From assembly GCF_014650875.1 (NCBI RefSeq), contig NZ_BMVU01000030.1:1-64000 (forward strand): a stretch of 64,000 nucleotides of DNA, in the 5' to 3' direction. The notes under the pieces are model-generated. The model was not told the origin of the DNA. It saw nothing but the letters and a program-made list of their open reading frames with translations, and made no database searches. The DNA comes from Streptomyces minutiscleroticus (lineage in GTDB: Bacteria > Actinomycetota > Actinomycetes > Streptomycetales > Streptomycetaceae). The translations under genes were made by a program, and so were the position numbers. This document shows positions 1-8,464 of the stretch, one piece after another. How positions within the stretch are numbered: the first letter of the stretch is position 1; every line of letters starts with the position of its first letter.

Positions 1-280
1 CGGTGCGGGCGTCGAGCTCGAACAGCTCCACCGCCCGCATCCGCTCCGAGGAGGCGGCCACCAGCTGCAGGGGTGCGCCGGCCGCGGCGAGCATCACTCC
101 GGCGTCGCTGATGTCGAGGAGGTCCATGCAGTGCTCGGTGACCCGGTAGAGGAACTCCGCCGGATCGAAGTCGGCGACCAGCACATCGGCCAGATCGATC
201 AACGCGGCCGTCACCCGCCGCTCACGCGGAAGAACAGTGGGTTCTTCCCCACTCGGCGGATCAGAGGCAGGGGCAGGCAT
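1..280 (-). CDS. GAF-domain sensor/regulator, partial (C-terminus beyond left edge)
   Basis: Only the first 93 codons lie in the window. The ATG is at 280 and the frame is open to base 1. The translation has a short polar N-terminus, then VTAALIDLADVLVADFDPAEF and a stretch with DLLDISDAGVMLAA and LQLVAASSE. That is the pattern at the start of the GAF domain in Streptomyces GAF or GAF-ANTAR regulators, where VTEHCMDLLD is followed by a small-residue beta strand. An ANTAR or ATPase output domain would lie outside the window. The family senses a ligand or redox state, but the ligand cannot be guessed. Upstream is the 6-bp inverted repeat at 345-359. Family assignment is fairly secure and the exact role is unknown. 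Confidence 0.7.
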   Translation of the reverse strand, partial: MPAPASDPPSGEEPTVLPRERRVTAALIDLADVLVADFDPAEFLYRVTEHCMDLLDISDAGVMLAAAGAPLQLVAASSERMRAVELFELDART

Positions 281-658
281 GGTCAGAACGCTTTCCGCAT
301 CGTCGGTGTCAGCGACCGCAACCGGACAAGCACGCACGGGGACTGGGTGGAAACCACCCGGCCACGCACTGACCTATAGCTATGTCTACTCGCCCCCGCA
401 CCCGCCCGCCAGACCCCCGTCCCGTCACGGTGGAGACCGCCTCACGGCCACCCCAGGGCGACGTGGCGGACCGGCTGTCCATGCGCGGCAGTCCGCACGG
501 CGTGACCGGAGCCGCTGCGTCCGGGAGTGGTGTTCTCGCGGACGTGGCACCGGTCCGCACGTCCCCACCGGCGTCACCGGCATCACCGGCTGCACCTGAG
601 GCAACCGCTTGAGCGCCTGCCGCGCCTCACAGCCGACCCCACTGGTGCACCGCTTCCC
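281..658. other. Intergenic region with a small inverted repeat
   Basis: No convincing gene is seen between the GAF gene and the MerR remnant. A 6-bp inverted repeat, gggtgg-aaa-ccaccc, lies at 345-359, upstream of the leftward GAF gene, and may be an operator. A TATAG-like stretch near 372-377 could be its -10 region. A 76-codon ORF starting at 382 has no recognisable content and is probably not a gene. Confidence 0.4.
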
Positions 659-1005
659 CTACGCGTGCACGTGGACCTCGGCGGCCTTGCCCCGCCACTG
701 CCGCCACAACCGGTCGTAGGTGTCCGCCTGCTCCGACGTCCACCCCTGCCCGGACGGCCGGGCGACCGGTACCTCTGCGGACCGCCGCTCACCTCCGGTG
801 CCTCCCGTCCGTCGTGCGGCACCCGCGGCACGAGGCTCTCCCGCGGCCGCAGGAGCCGGCGCTCCCCGTAGCGGCGGTGACCGCCCGCGCCGGTCCGGAC
901 CGGCGCGGGCGACAGCGCACCGATCTCGTCGTAGCGGCGCAGGGCGCGCCGGGTGTACCGGGGCAGCCGGTGGCCTTGAGGGGTGACGATCCCGGCGTTA
1001 CCCAT
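659..1005 (-). pseudogene. Degraded MerR-type regulator fragment
   Basis: From the ATG at 1005 the frame reads a MerR-like helix-turn-helix segment: RRALRRYDEIGALSPA, then GGHRRYGERRL. These match the MerR signature in which an arginine-rich helix precedes RYYDEIGLL and HRRY. The first MerR residues (a typical MRIGELA start) are missing, and the homology is lost after RRLL. A different frame ends at the stop 659-661 with WTSEQADTYDRLWRQWRG, so the two ends are not in one reading frame. The start overlaps the stop of the upstream remnant (ATGGGTAA). It reads as a frameshifted leftover, with no function inferred. Confidence 0.5.
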
Positions 1006-1658
1006 GAGCCGACTGCTGGACGGCCTTGAGGACGTGGCCCGCTCCGTCCCCGGTCGCGATGTGATGTGCCGCTGCCGCAGCGGCTCGTGCGTATGTCCGC
1101 TGTCGCACCACACGGTCGAGGGCGTCGGCGAGCCGTTCGGCGGTGAGGGCCCGGAAGGGAACGGGTTCGGTCGCGGCGCCGAGGGCGGCGAGTCGTCTCG
1201 CCCAGAACGGCTGGTCGGCGGTCACCGGCACGGGGACCGCCGACACCGCGGCGCGCAGGGCGGCGGCCGACGTGCCGGCCCCGGCGTGGTGGACCACCGC
1301 GGCCGGCCGCGGGAACAGCAGGGCGTGCGGTACGTCCCCGATGGTGAGCAGGTCGTCGCCGTCGGCACTGGTGTGCCGGGCCCGCAGGTGTTCCAGGGCG
1401 TCGGCCCGCGGATTCTCGAAGACGGTGGCGATCTCCTCCAGGGAGAAGCCAGCTCGCGGTGGAAGAGGATCTGCTGCAGACGCACCAGGTCGGCGTCGCT
1501 GCAGAGCCGATGGCCGGCCGGACTGCGATCACCGGGCGAGAGCAGCCCCGCCTTGTGTAGTGACGCAGCGTCCGCACCGTCACCCCGGCGAAAGCCGCGA
1601 CCGCCCGGCAGCGGCGGGCCGGGCCCTGAGCGGTACCGGTCCCGGCGCCGTTCGGCAT
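998..1658 (-). pseudogene. Chimeric pseudogene: MerR N-terminus joined to glycosyltransferase C-terminus
   Basis: Three frames must be joined to read it. Frame 1 gives AFAGVTVRTLRHY, a MerR helix-turn-helix. One missing base after CACTAC shifts to frame 2, KAGLLSPGDRSPAGHRL then DADLVRLQQILFHREL. Another missing base (GAGCTGGCTTC for the expected GAGCTGGGCTTC, near 1453) shifts to frame 3, GFSLEEIATVFENPRADALEHL. Without a stop this continues into GDVPHALLFPR, AAVVHHAGAGTSAAALRA and PVTADQPFWARRL. That is the C-terminal nucleotide-sugar-binding half of a GT1/UGT-type glycosyltransferase. A large deletion probably fused two neighbouring genes, and two 1-bp deletions followed. Confidence 0.7.
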
Positions 1659-1867
1659 CCGCCGGGCCGGTCCACTGATCCCCAGGTCAGGGGGTGCGAA
1701 CACGCCTTGCACGTCAACCCCACGGTAGGCAATACTCCGCTTCCCCCCACAATCGTTGATCACGACCGTTCACGGATCCGCCTCGCACCGGCCGTGCTCA
1801 GCCGCGGCACCTGTGTCGCCGCACCCGATTCCGTCAACCGGACATCCCGTGGGAGGGACTCTGCCCG
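1659..1867. other. Intergenic region upstream of M48 protease gene
   Basis: The stretch presumably carries the promoter of the rightward M48 gene and, before decay, that of the leftward MerR gene. The ribosome site gggaggg lies 9 bases or so before the ATG at 1868. No other structure was recognised. Confidence 0.35.
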
Positions 1868-3535
1868 ATGGGCGCAACCCTACGAGCGCTGCGCGCTCTT
1901 CTGTTGCTCGCCGGCTTCTATCTGCTCGGTGTCCTGCTGCTGGCGGTGCTCGCCGGCATCGACTGGCTGCTGTATCTGCACGCCCCGTCGAGCGTCGCGG
2001 TGAAGCTGTACCTCGTGTCCGTGCTGCTGGCGATCCCGGTGGCCCGCGGCCTGTTCATGCTGCGGACGCCGAAGGCCGAGGAGGCTCCCGGCCTGCCCGT
2101 CACGGAGGCCGACGAGCCCGTGCTGTGGCGCACCGTTCGGGAGCTGGCCGACCGGATCGGCACCCGCGCCCCGTCCCGCATCCTGCTGACGCCGGACGTC
2201 AACGCGGCCGTCGCCGAGGACGCCCGGCTGCTCGGCCTGCTGCCCGGCTCGCGCCGCCTCCACCTCGGCGTGCCTCTCGTTCAGGGGCTGACGGAGGCTC
2301 AGCTGCGATCGGTCATCGCGCACGAACTGGGCCACTACTCCAACGCCGACACCCGCCTCGCCGCCCTCGGCGTGCGCGGCCGCGCCCAGATCCTGCGCGT
2401 CATCGGGCACTTCGAGGAGCTCGCCGGGAGGACCGCGGCACGGGAACAGGCCCGGCAGGAGAGGAAGAACGCCAAGGCCGCGGCCAAGGGCAGGAAGACG
2501 AAGGAGGTCGACACCCGGCACCAGGGCATCACGTACCGCGCGATGGCCCGGATCTACACCGCGTACGCCAAGCTGTACCTCCGCGCCACGCTGGCCGGCG
2601 CCCGCCGCCAGGAGTACGCCGCCGACGCCGCGGCCGCCCGGGTCGCCGGCCGGGACGCCACCTCCTCGGCTCTGCGCGAGATCCCGGTGCTGGACGCCGC
2701 GTTCGGCTTCTACATGCACCACTACGTCACCCTGGGCGAGGAGGCCGGGCTGCTGCCTCCCCGCGGTGAGGTGTTCGGCGGTTTCGGCCGGATGCTGAGC
2801 GCCCGCCAGCTGGAGCTGGCGGGGTTGCGCACCGACCTGCCGACCGAGCCCGTCTCGCCGTACGACTCCCACCCGCCGATCGCCGACCGCGTCCGCCGCA
2901 TCGAGGCCCTGCCCGCCGACCACCGTACCGACGAGGGCAGAGGCGCCGCCCTCGGTCTGCTGTCCGACCCCGAACGGACCCTGGCGGCGCTGGAGGACGC
3001 GGTCCTGACGGAGGAGGTGCGGCGGTTCCGGCGTACGGCCGACTGGCCGGAACTGCTCAACGGCTCGATGACCACCCAGTTCGCGGGCCTCGACACGCCC
3101 CTGCACCGGGCCCTGGCCCTGTACACCAAGACGCATCCGACCCTGCCCGCGCTGCTCGACCTGATCGACGACGGCCGGCTGTGGCAGCTGGCGCGGCGAC
3201 TGCCGCTGTCCGACGAGGCGGTGGCCGCGAAGGGGCGCGCCTTCCGGGAGTTCGCGCGTCCGGCCCTGACCGAGTCGCTGCACCGCATGGTGCTGGCCGA
3301 GTTCAGCGCACACGCCCGCCTTCACTGGGAGTTCTCCTGGGAGCGGGGGGCCACCGCACGGCTGCTGCCCGCGCCGGGGGAACCGGCGCCGCCGTCCGAC
3401 GCGGCCCTGAGCGACCTGATCGACCCCGCTGTGGGCGCCGCCGTCGCCGACCACCCGGACACCGGACCGCTGCGCGCCCTGCTGCCCTCCACCCCGACCG
3501 ACCCCGCGAACCGAGAGACGGACAGTTCCCGATGA
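1868..3535 (+). CDS. Membrane-anchored M48 family metallopeptidase
   Basis: The 555-residue protein begins with two hydrophobic segments (about residues 8-33 and 45-62), then a cytoplasmic zinc-protease domain. The HELGH zinc motif is at about residues 152-156 (VIAHELGHYSNADTR). A later EYAADAAA segment near residue 247 supplies the usual third, glutamate, ligand. A basic, lysine-rich stretch (about 195-217) separates them. The family (HtpX/Ste24-like) cleaves membrane or misfolded proteins. The C-terminal 250 residues are Streptomyces-type and have no further motif I recognise. The start is supported by a gggaggg ribosome site. Its stop overlaps the start of the next gene by four bases (ATGA), so the two are translationally coupled. 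The substrate is unknown. Confidence 0.85.
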   Translation: MGATLRALRALLLLAGFYLLGVLLLAVLAGIDWLLYLHAPSSVAVKLYLVSVLLAIPVARGLFMLRTPKAEEAPGLPVTEADEPVLWRTVRELADRIGTRAPSRILLTPDVNAAVAEDARLLGLLPGSRRLHLGVPLVQGLTEAQLRSVIAHELGHYSNADTRLAALGVRGRAQILRVIGHFEELAGRTAAREQARQERKNAKAAAKGRKTKEVDTRHQGITYRAMARIYTAYAKLYLRATLAGARRQEYAADAAAARVAGRDATSSALREIPVLDAAFGFYMHHYVTLGEEAGLLPPRGEVFGGFGRMLSARQLELAGLRTDLPTEPVSPYDSHPPIADRVRRIEALPADHRTDEGRGAALGLLSDPERTLAALEDAVLTEEVRRFRRTADWPELLNGSMTTQFAGLDTPLHRALALYTKTHPTLPALLDLIDDGRLWQLARRLPLSDEAVAAKGRAFREFARPALTESLHRMVLAEFSAHARLHWEFSWERGATARLLPAPGEPAPPSDAALSDLIDPAVGAAVADHPDTGPLRALLPSTPTDPANRETDSSR

Positions 3536-4626
3536 CCGTAGTGCTGTGGATCCTTGCGGTCCTGGCCGTACCCACACTGATCTTCTTCGGGTGGCTGGCC
3601 TGGGTGTTCCTCAAGGAGTTCTTCTCCCCGAGCCATGACGAGGACGCCGCGGCCGAGGCGGCCGAGAAGCTCGGCCTGCTGCCGGCCGACCGGCAGAACA
3701 CCGGCCACGCCGGCCCGCTGCCCACGGGCTGGGAAGCGGCGCTGAGCCGCGTGGGCGGCGGCGACTGGCACGCGGCGGCCGAGCTGCTGCGGGGCATCGG
3801 GCGGGACTGGGACCGGCGGTCGATGGCCGTCGGGCTGCTGAGCGGACTGGCGGCGGACGACGACACCTGGCTCCTCGCCTGGGAGTCGGCCCGCCCTGAC
3901 GACCCGGACGCCGCCGTGGTCCGGGCCACCAGCACGGTCACCCTCGCCGGGCGGATCCGCGGCGCCAAGCGGGCCGAGTACACGACGCAGGAGCAGTTCG
4001 CGGGCTTCCACCGTATGCTGCACCGCTCCCGCGACGAGATAGCCCGGGCGGCGGCGCTCGACCCCGACGACCCCACGCCCTACGTCATGGAGATCACGGT
4101 GGCGCTCGGCCTGGGCTACCCGCACTCCGAGATGGACAGGCTGTGGGCGGAGATCACCGCACGCGCCCCGTACCACTACGAGGGGCACTGGCGGGCGCTC
4201 CAGTACTGGTGCAAGAAGTGGCGCGGCTCCGAGCAGCTGGCGACGGAGTTCGCCGAGCAGGCCGCGGCGAAGGCTCCGCCGGGCAGCCTGCTGACCGTGC
4301 TCCCCCTGATCGCCCACTTCGAGCACGACGAGTCGGACGACGCCGAGGGCGACCGAACGCCCGAGATGGTGGCCCGGGTGGACGCGGGCCTGGCGGACGC
4401 GGCCGCGGCCGACCCGGCCCATCCGCGGCTGCCGGAGTTGCGCCACCTGCTGGCGTACTACCTCTCGCTGCAGGACCGGGACGAGATGGCGATCGAGCAG
4501 TTCCGGCTCGTGGACGGTCATGTGAACGCGCTGCCCTGGCGCTACCGGGGCGGCGGCGCCGACATGACGGCGTACTACTGCAAGATCCGCAACTCGTCGG
4601 CGCAGGTGGTCGCTGCCACGGGCTGA
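3532..4626 (+). CDS. Membrane-anchored helical-repeat protein, partner of the M48 protease
   Basis: The protein has 364 residues, with the ATG at 3532 inside the ATGA overlap. It has one N-terminal membrane segment (VLWILAVLAVPTLIFFGWL). A long, acidic, helix-rich soluble domain follows, with TPR-like alternation (AAELLRGIGRDW, AAALDPDDPTPYVMEI, EQAAAKAPPGS). The ending PWRYRGGGADMTAYYCKIR is distinctive, but I cannot name a family with certainty. Coupling to the protease suggests it recruits or presents substrates, or acts in the same membrane process (inference). No catalytic motif is visible. A longer frame running upstream to 3181 is only the shadow of the protease gene. Confidence 0.75.
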   Translation: MTVVLWILAVLAVPTLIFFGWLAWVFLKEFFSPSHDEDAAAEAAEKLGLLPADRQNTGHAGPLPTGWEAALSRVGGGDWHAAAELLRGIGRDWDRRSMAVGLLSGLAADDDTWLLAWESARPDDPDAAVVRATSTVTLAGRIRGAKRAEYTTQEQFAGFHRMLHRSRDEIARAAALDPDDPTPYVMEITVALGLGYPHSEMDRLWAEITARAPYHYEGHWRALQYWCKKWRGSEQLATEFAEQAAAKAPPGSLLTVLPLIAHFEHDESDDAEGDRTPEMVARVDAGLADAAAADPAHPRLPELRHLLAYYLSLQDRDEMAIEQFRLVDGHVNALPWRYRGGGADMTAYYCKIRNSSAQVVAATG

Positions 4627-4837
4627 CGTCGGCCGGAATGCGGGGCGGCGCTCGACCGTGCGCCGAGTGCCGCCCTCACGTGGTGTCGGGAAGCCGACGC
4701 GCAGGCCGGCTTCCCCGGCCTCGGCGTGGGCGCGGACGTCGGCCGGGGCATGCGGCCGCGCCGGACCGCCGGGGACGGCGGAGCCGCGCGGGCCGGGTGG
4801 GACGTCACCCTCCACCCGGCCTGCGCGGCCGTCGCAG

Positions 4838-4869
4838 CCGGACAGGGGTCCGTACGCGCCCCTGTCCGG
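4838..4869 (+). terminator. Probable rho-independent-type terminator
   Basis: A perfect 11-bp inverted repeat (ccggacagggg / cccctgtccgg) surrounds a 10-base loop, about 210 bases after the M48 operon. There is no T-run, as is usual in Streptomyces. Confidence 0.55.
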
Positions 4870-5087
4870 TGTCACCCACGGCGGTCCTGCCGTTGACTGG
4901 CAGCAGAGCCGCGCTCAGGTCCGGCAGTGCGGCGGTCAAGGCCACGACGGCTGCCGTCAGGACCGGTCTCCGCCGGCTTTCGGCGGGAACGGCGATGCTC
5001 CGACGGTCCGGTCCGCGACACCCGTGAGGGTCCTACCGGCGTGGGGTTACTTCCCGGCGGTCCGGACAGAAGGAGACAGGTGGCTGC
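4870..5087. other. Intergenic region before MarR gene
   Basis: Together with 4627-4837, this forms a 460-base stretch without a recognisable gene. Apart from the terminator hairpin at 4838-4869, nothing definite is seen. The promoter of the MarR gene must lie here. Confidence 0.3.
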
Positions 5088-5654
5088 TTGCTCCTGCGCT
5101 CTTCGGGTAACAGGGGCGGGGACGGCGGTGGCACCTGCCACGCCGGCTCTGACCGAAAGCGGCAGGTTGTGGCGCATGGCGACCAATTAGGAGGTTCGGG
5201 TGACGACGCACAGGCCATCGCGCTGGAGATCGCCGATGCCGTAGACGCTCTGACGGACCTGTGGTCGTTGGCGGCTCAGGGGGCCGCCTTGCGCCTGTCC
5301 GCCCATCAACTGCGTGCGCTGCGGATCCTGCAGGCGTCACCCGGTCTCAACCTCACGGCCATGGCGGACGGGCTGCGCGCGGGGCTCCCCACCGCCAGTC
5401 GGCTGTGTGACCGGCTGGAGGCGGCCGGCCTGCTGGAGCGTGCGGTGCATCCGCGTAACCGACGTGAAGTACGGCTCAGCCTCACCGCACAGGGGCGCCT
5501 GGTGATGGAGGACCTGGCAGCACGTCGGATGCGGGTGCTGACGGCCGCGTTGGAGGGGATGCGGCCGGCTGAGCGCGTGGCGCTGCGTCGCGGCCTGCGG
5601 GCCTTCCGGACCACGCAGAACACCGACGGCTCCCTCCCGCCGGAAGGCGCGTGA
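5088..5654 (+). CDS. MarR family transcriptional regulator (copy 1)
   Basis: The core is a winged-helix MarR domain: LSAHQLRALRILQ, LNLTAMADGLRAGLPTASRLCDRLEAAGLLER as recognition region, then RREVRLSLTAQGR as the wing. It is clearly paralogous to the protein at 9768 (shared TASRLCDRL/STSRLCDRL and NRREV/DRREV). The family binds palindromic operators as a dimer and is usually released by small phenolic or oxidant ligands. The start is uncertain: TTG at 5088 gives 188 residues and GTG at 5169 gives a length closer to copy 2. If the longer N-terminus is used, it contains a rare TTA leucine codon near 5187, a possible bldA-dependence signal. Confidence 0.8.
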   Translation: MLLRSSGNRGGDGGGTCHAGSDRKRQVVAHGDQLGGSGDDAQAIALEIADAVDALTDLWSLAAQGAALRLSAHQLRALRILQASPGLNLTAMADGLRAGLPTASRLCDRLEAAGLLERAVHPRNRREVRLSLTAQGRLVMEDLAARRMRVLTAALEGMRPAERVALRRGLRAFRTTQNTDGSLPPEGA

Positions 5655-5666
5655 CGGCGGGGCCGG

Positions 5667-5759
5667 CCACTCGTTCGGTGTCGCGGCCCTCGTCCGGCCG
5701 CTCGCTCGGTGTCGCGGCCCCCGTCCGGCCGCTCGCTCGGTGTCGCGGTCCTCGTGCGG
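5667..5759. repeat. Three tandem copies of a 31-bp unit
   Basis: Units lie at 5667-5697, 5698-5728 and 5729-5759 and share the core ctcggtgtcgcgg followed by a gtccgg or gtgcgg end. They differ at a few positions. They lie in the convergent gap between the MarR gene and the leftward GlxA-type gene. The role is unknown and slippage-type expansion is likely. Confidence 0.8.
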
Positions 5760-5830
5760 CCGCTCCGGCCCGGCCAGACGACAGCGGCGTCGGCGGTCGG
5801 GTCCCTTTCGCCGGAAGGGCAGGCCCGCCG

Positions 5831-6823
5831 TCACTTCGTCTGCGGCCCGAACCGGCGCTTGTACGCCGACGGAGTGATGCCGGTCCCGCGGCGCATCAGT
5901 GTGCGCAGATTGGCGGCGGTGCCCAGCCCGCTGCGCCGCGCGACCACCTCGAAACGGGTCTCGCCCCGCTCGATCAACCGGCACGCCAGGGCGAGCCGTT
6001 CCCCCGTCAGCCACGCCAGCGGCGTCGTGCCCAGTTGCGCCCGGAAGCGGCGGTGCAGTGTCGCCGGACTGACCGCCGCACGCGTCGCGAGGTCGGACAC
6101 GGTCAGCGGTGAGTCCAGCCGTTCCTGGACCCAGGCCAGGACGGGCGCCAGGGACTCGTCCGGCAGGTCGGGCATGGGGCGCTCCACGAACTGCCGCTGC
6201 CCGCCGTCCCGGTGCGCGGCGAAGACCAGTCGCCGGCTGACGGAGTTGGCGATCTCCGCGCCGTGGTCGCGGCGGACCACATGCAGCCCGAGATCGAGCG
6301 CGGCCGCGCTCCCCGCGGCGGTGAGGATGTCGCCGTCGTCCACGAACAGCACGTCTGTTGCGAGGTGGACGGAGGGGAAGCGGGCCCGGAAGGCATCCGC
6401 CCACTGCCAGTGCGCGGTGGCCCGCCGGCCGTCGAGGACGCCGGCCTCGGCCAGGGTGAAGGCGCCGCTGCAGAAGCCGATCAGGCGCGCGCCGCGTGCA
6501 TGCGCCCGCCGGACGGCATCGAGCACGGCGGGGCGGCGGGGCACCTCGACGTCCGGGCGGTTGGGGACGATCAGGGTGTCCGCCGCGTCGGCCGCTTCCA
6601 GTCCGGCGACCCCCGTGAGCGTGAAGAACCCGTCCCGCATCAGGGTGCGGGGCTCGGGCGAGCAGAGCCGGAAGTCGTAGAGATCACGGCCGATCTCCGG
6701 TCTGCGCAGGCCGAAGACCTCGGTCGCGCAGCCGAGCTCGAAGGGGTTGGAGTTCTCGTCCACGACCACGACGACCCGGTGTACGCCCGCCGTGTGAACC
6801 GCTTGCGAGGATTCTTTCGCCAT
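5831..6823 (-). CDS. GlxA-family regulator: DJ-1/PfpI domain plus AraC helix-turn-helix
   Basis: The protein has 330 residues. Residues about 14-190 form a DJ-1/PfpI-like domain with the nucleophile-elbow segment GFCSGAFTLAEAG (Cys near 117). The C-terminal 100 residues carry two AraC-type HTHs: LTVSDLATRAAVSPATLHRRF, then FEVVARRSGLGTAANLRTLMRR ending ITPSAYKRRF. This architecture is typical of GlxA/FtrA regulators, in which the DJ-1 part senses a ligand and is not thought to be catalytic. It faces the cupin gene at 6876 across a 52-base gap. Control of that gene, and autoregulation, is the simplest reading (inference). Assignment to the family is secure. Confidence 0.9.
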   Translation of the reverse strand: MAKESSQAVHTAGVHRVVVVVDENSNPFELGCATEVFGLRRPEIGRDLYDFRLCSPEPRTLMRDGFFTLTGVAGLEAADAADTLIVPNRPDVEVPRRPAVLDAVRRAHARGARLIGFCSGAFTLAEAGVLDGRRATAHWQWADAFRARFPSVHLATDVLFVDDGDILTAAGSAAALDLGLHVVRRDHGAEIANSVSRRLVFAAHRDGGQRQFVERPMPDLPDESLAPVLAWVQERLDSPLTVSDLATRAAVSPATLHRRFRAQLGTTPLAWLTGERLALACRLIERGETRFEVVARRSGLGTAANLRTLMRRGTGITPSAYKRRFGPQTK

Positions 6824-6875
6824 ATGCGATTCCTAGCACTCACACCGGCCGTGCGGAACGGCCCAGGATGAGCCC

Positions 6876-7271
6876 ATGAGCAACGGACCCATCCCCCTCA
6901 GCACAGCTCTGGCCTCATTCGACGCCCTGTGGAGCCCGCGCATCGTCGCGCGCGTCAACGACTACGACGTCCGCATCGCCAAGGTCGAGGGCGAACACAT
7001 CTGGCACGTTCACGACCACACCGACGAGTTCTTCCTGGTGCTCGACGGAGAGCTGCGCATCTCCTTGCGCGAGCCCGACGGGGAGCGCACGGTCCTGCTC
7101 CCGCGGGGAGCGGTCTTCACCGTCCCCCGGGGCACGGAGCACAAGCCCTACGCTCCGTCCGGCGCCGCGATCCTCATGTTCGAGCCCACCGGGACACAGA
7201 CCGTGGGCGATCGCCACGACGAGGTCCCGGACCACGTGGACGCGACGACCGGGCACGCGCTCACCACCTGA
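6876..7271 (+). CDS. Small cupin-domain protein
   Basis: This is a single-domain cupin of 131 residues. Motif 1 is WHVHDHTDEFFLVLDGEL, which carries the usual two His and a Glu for metal binding. Motif 2 is FTVPRGTEHKPYAP, which has the third His. Cupins of this size bind metals and act as simple isomerases, dioxygenases or ligand-binding proteins, so the reaction cannot be assigned. It starts 52 bases from the divergent GlxA-type regulator, and its expression is probably controlled by it. The start is the ATG at 6876. Confidence 0.85.
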   Translation: MSNGPIPLSTALASFDALWSPRIVARVNDYDVRIAKVEGEHIWHVHDHTDEFFLVLDGELRISLREPDGERTVLLPRGAVFTVPRGTEHKPYAPSGAAILMFEPTGTQTVGDRHDEVPDHVDATTGHALTT

Positions 7272-7338
7272 GCCGACAGGCTCCGGGCGCGCCCTTCCCC
7301 TGCCTGCCGCGAACGGGGCGGGGACCGCCGACGGCCCG

Positions 7339-7776
7339 TCATTCGCCGTGGGGGAAAGGCGGTGCGGAAACCCAGTCGGTGATGGTGACGGTGGTTCCTT
7401 GTCCGGGCCGGCTGTCGAGCGTGAATTCCTGTACCAGGCGTCTCGCGCCGTTCAGTCCCAGTCCCAGGCCCTGGCCGGTGGTGTAGCCGTCGGTCATGGC
7501 CAGGTCGATGTCTTGGATACCGGGCCCTTCGTCGACGCAGGACAGCCGCAGCCCACGGGTCCGCCCGTCGTCCAGCACGGTCATGTCCATGTGCCCACCG
7601 CCGCCGTGGACGAGGGTGTTGCGGGCCAGTTCGCTGGCTGCCGTGACCAGTTTGGTCTGCTGGATCAGGTTGAATCCGAGTTCGTTCGCGATCTGGCGGA
7701 TCCGGCGTCTCGCGCCGGCGAGGTCGGCGCCGGAGCCGATGGGGATCCTGGTCGTCAAGCCGAGTCGGGCCTGCAT
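7339..7776 (-). CDS. RsbT/RsbW-type anti-sigma regulatory ATP-binding protein
   Basis: The ATG at 7776 is preceded by ggaggagg and gives 145 residues. All GHKL ATPase boxes are present: N box ASELARNTLVHGGGG, G1 box DEGPGIQD, G2 box GQGLGLGLNGARRL. Proteins of this size and pattern are RsbT-like serine kinases or switch proteins of stress-sigma partner networks. The frame is open upstream to 8397, but that extension is low-complexity and lacks any domain, so the shorter start is preferred. The SpoIIE-type phosphatase upstream on the same strand (8465-9637) is a natural partner, with the unassigned 688-base stretch between them. Function in a partner-switching pathway is inferred from family. 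Confidence 0.85.
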   Translation of the reverse strand: MQARLGLTTRIPIGSGADLAGARRRIRQIANELGFNLIQQTKLVTAASELARNTLVHGGGGHMDMTVLDDGRTRGLRLSCVDEGPGIQDIDLAMTDGYTTGQGLGLGLNGARRLVQEFTLDSRPGQGTTVTITDWVSAPPFPHGE

Positions 7777-8464
7777 GACGCGCCCTCCTCCAGGTGTGGG
7801 GACGGTTCGGCGCGGGGAACCCGGCCCGGCGGGGCCGGGGCTTCCTCGACGCCGAGGGTGGTACGCGGCCCATGGACGGTGAGCATCGGTCCGGCCGGCG
7901 CCCTCGGCACGGCGCGGCGCGCCCCGCCGGGCGACGATCGCTTCCGGCAGGCTCTCCAGGACTGTCCGGCTGCGCGCGCTGTTCAGGGCGCCGATCAGCG
8001 GGGCGGCGACACCCGGGGCCGGGTCACCGGCGTGGCCGCCTCCGGAAACCGTTGACGGGGCGGCCGTGCGCTTCGGCCGGCAACCGGCCGTGCCGGAGCC
8101 GGGCGCCGCGGTACCCGCCGGTTCGCCGTAGGGCGCGACGGCGGGCGGGGCGGTCACCAAAACCTTGGACGCCCCGACCGCTCCGTCGCACGAGCCGGTG
8201 AGGACCGCGCATGACGGGAGGGCTCGGGTCCGGCGCTCAGCGATCTGCTCGCGGCGCCGGCCGAGTAGGTACCGACCCGCTGCGCCTCCGGCCGTTGAGT
8301 CGCGTCCCGCTGCGACACCCGCATCCTCTCCCTGCTGCACTGGTTCCGCGTTCCGCCGGTGGGCGCACCCACTGAACCGATAGTTGTCGTATGACAAACA
8401 TTAGACCGCGGGGAGCGGCACGAACAAGCACCCCTCGCGCCGGGCCGTGCGCAGCGGCCTTCCG
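7777..8464. other. Unassigned region between two stress-signalling genes, perhaps decayed gene
   Basis: One leftward frame is open from 8397 into the ATP-binding protein, but its translation is Ala/Arg/Gly-rich with no domain. RsbR/RsbS STAS genes often sit at this position in rsbT operons. I looked for STAS motifs and found none I would defend. The only clear element is the inverted repeat at 8384-8397. Confidence 0.35.
8384..8397. promoter_or_regulatory. MarR-like operator, inverted repeat TTGTC-GTAT-GACAA
   Basis: This is a perfect 5-bp inverted repeat with a 4-base spacer in an AT-rich context (ATAGTTGTC...). The same ATAGTTGTC half-site occurs at 10394-10402. Because two MarR paralogues bracket the region, it is a plausible MarR operator. 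It would control the leftward ATPase gene. This is inference; no footprint data. Confidence 0.5.

Noticed and set aside
382..612. 76-codon rightward ORF after the GAF gene
   Set aside because: Composition is Pro/Arg/Ser-rich with no domain, no convincing ribosome site, and GC-rich DNA gives many such frames.
4627..5087. Possible extra small gene before MarR copy 1
   Set aside because: Overlapping short frames have random composition; only the hairpin at 4838-4869 is defensible.
7777..8397. N-terminal extension of the RsbT-like protein, or a STAS gene
   Set aside because: No STAS or other motif was found in any frame. The ATG at 7776 with ggaggagg is a much better start.
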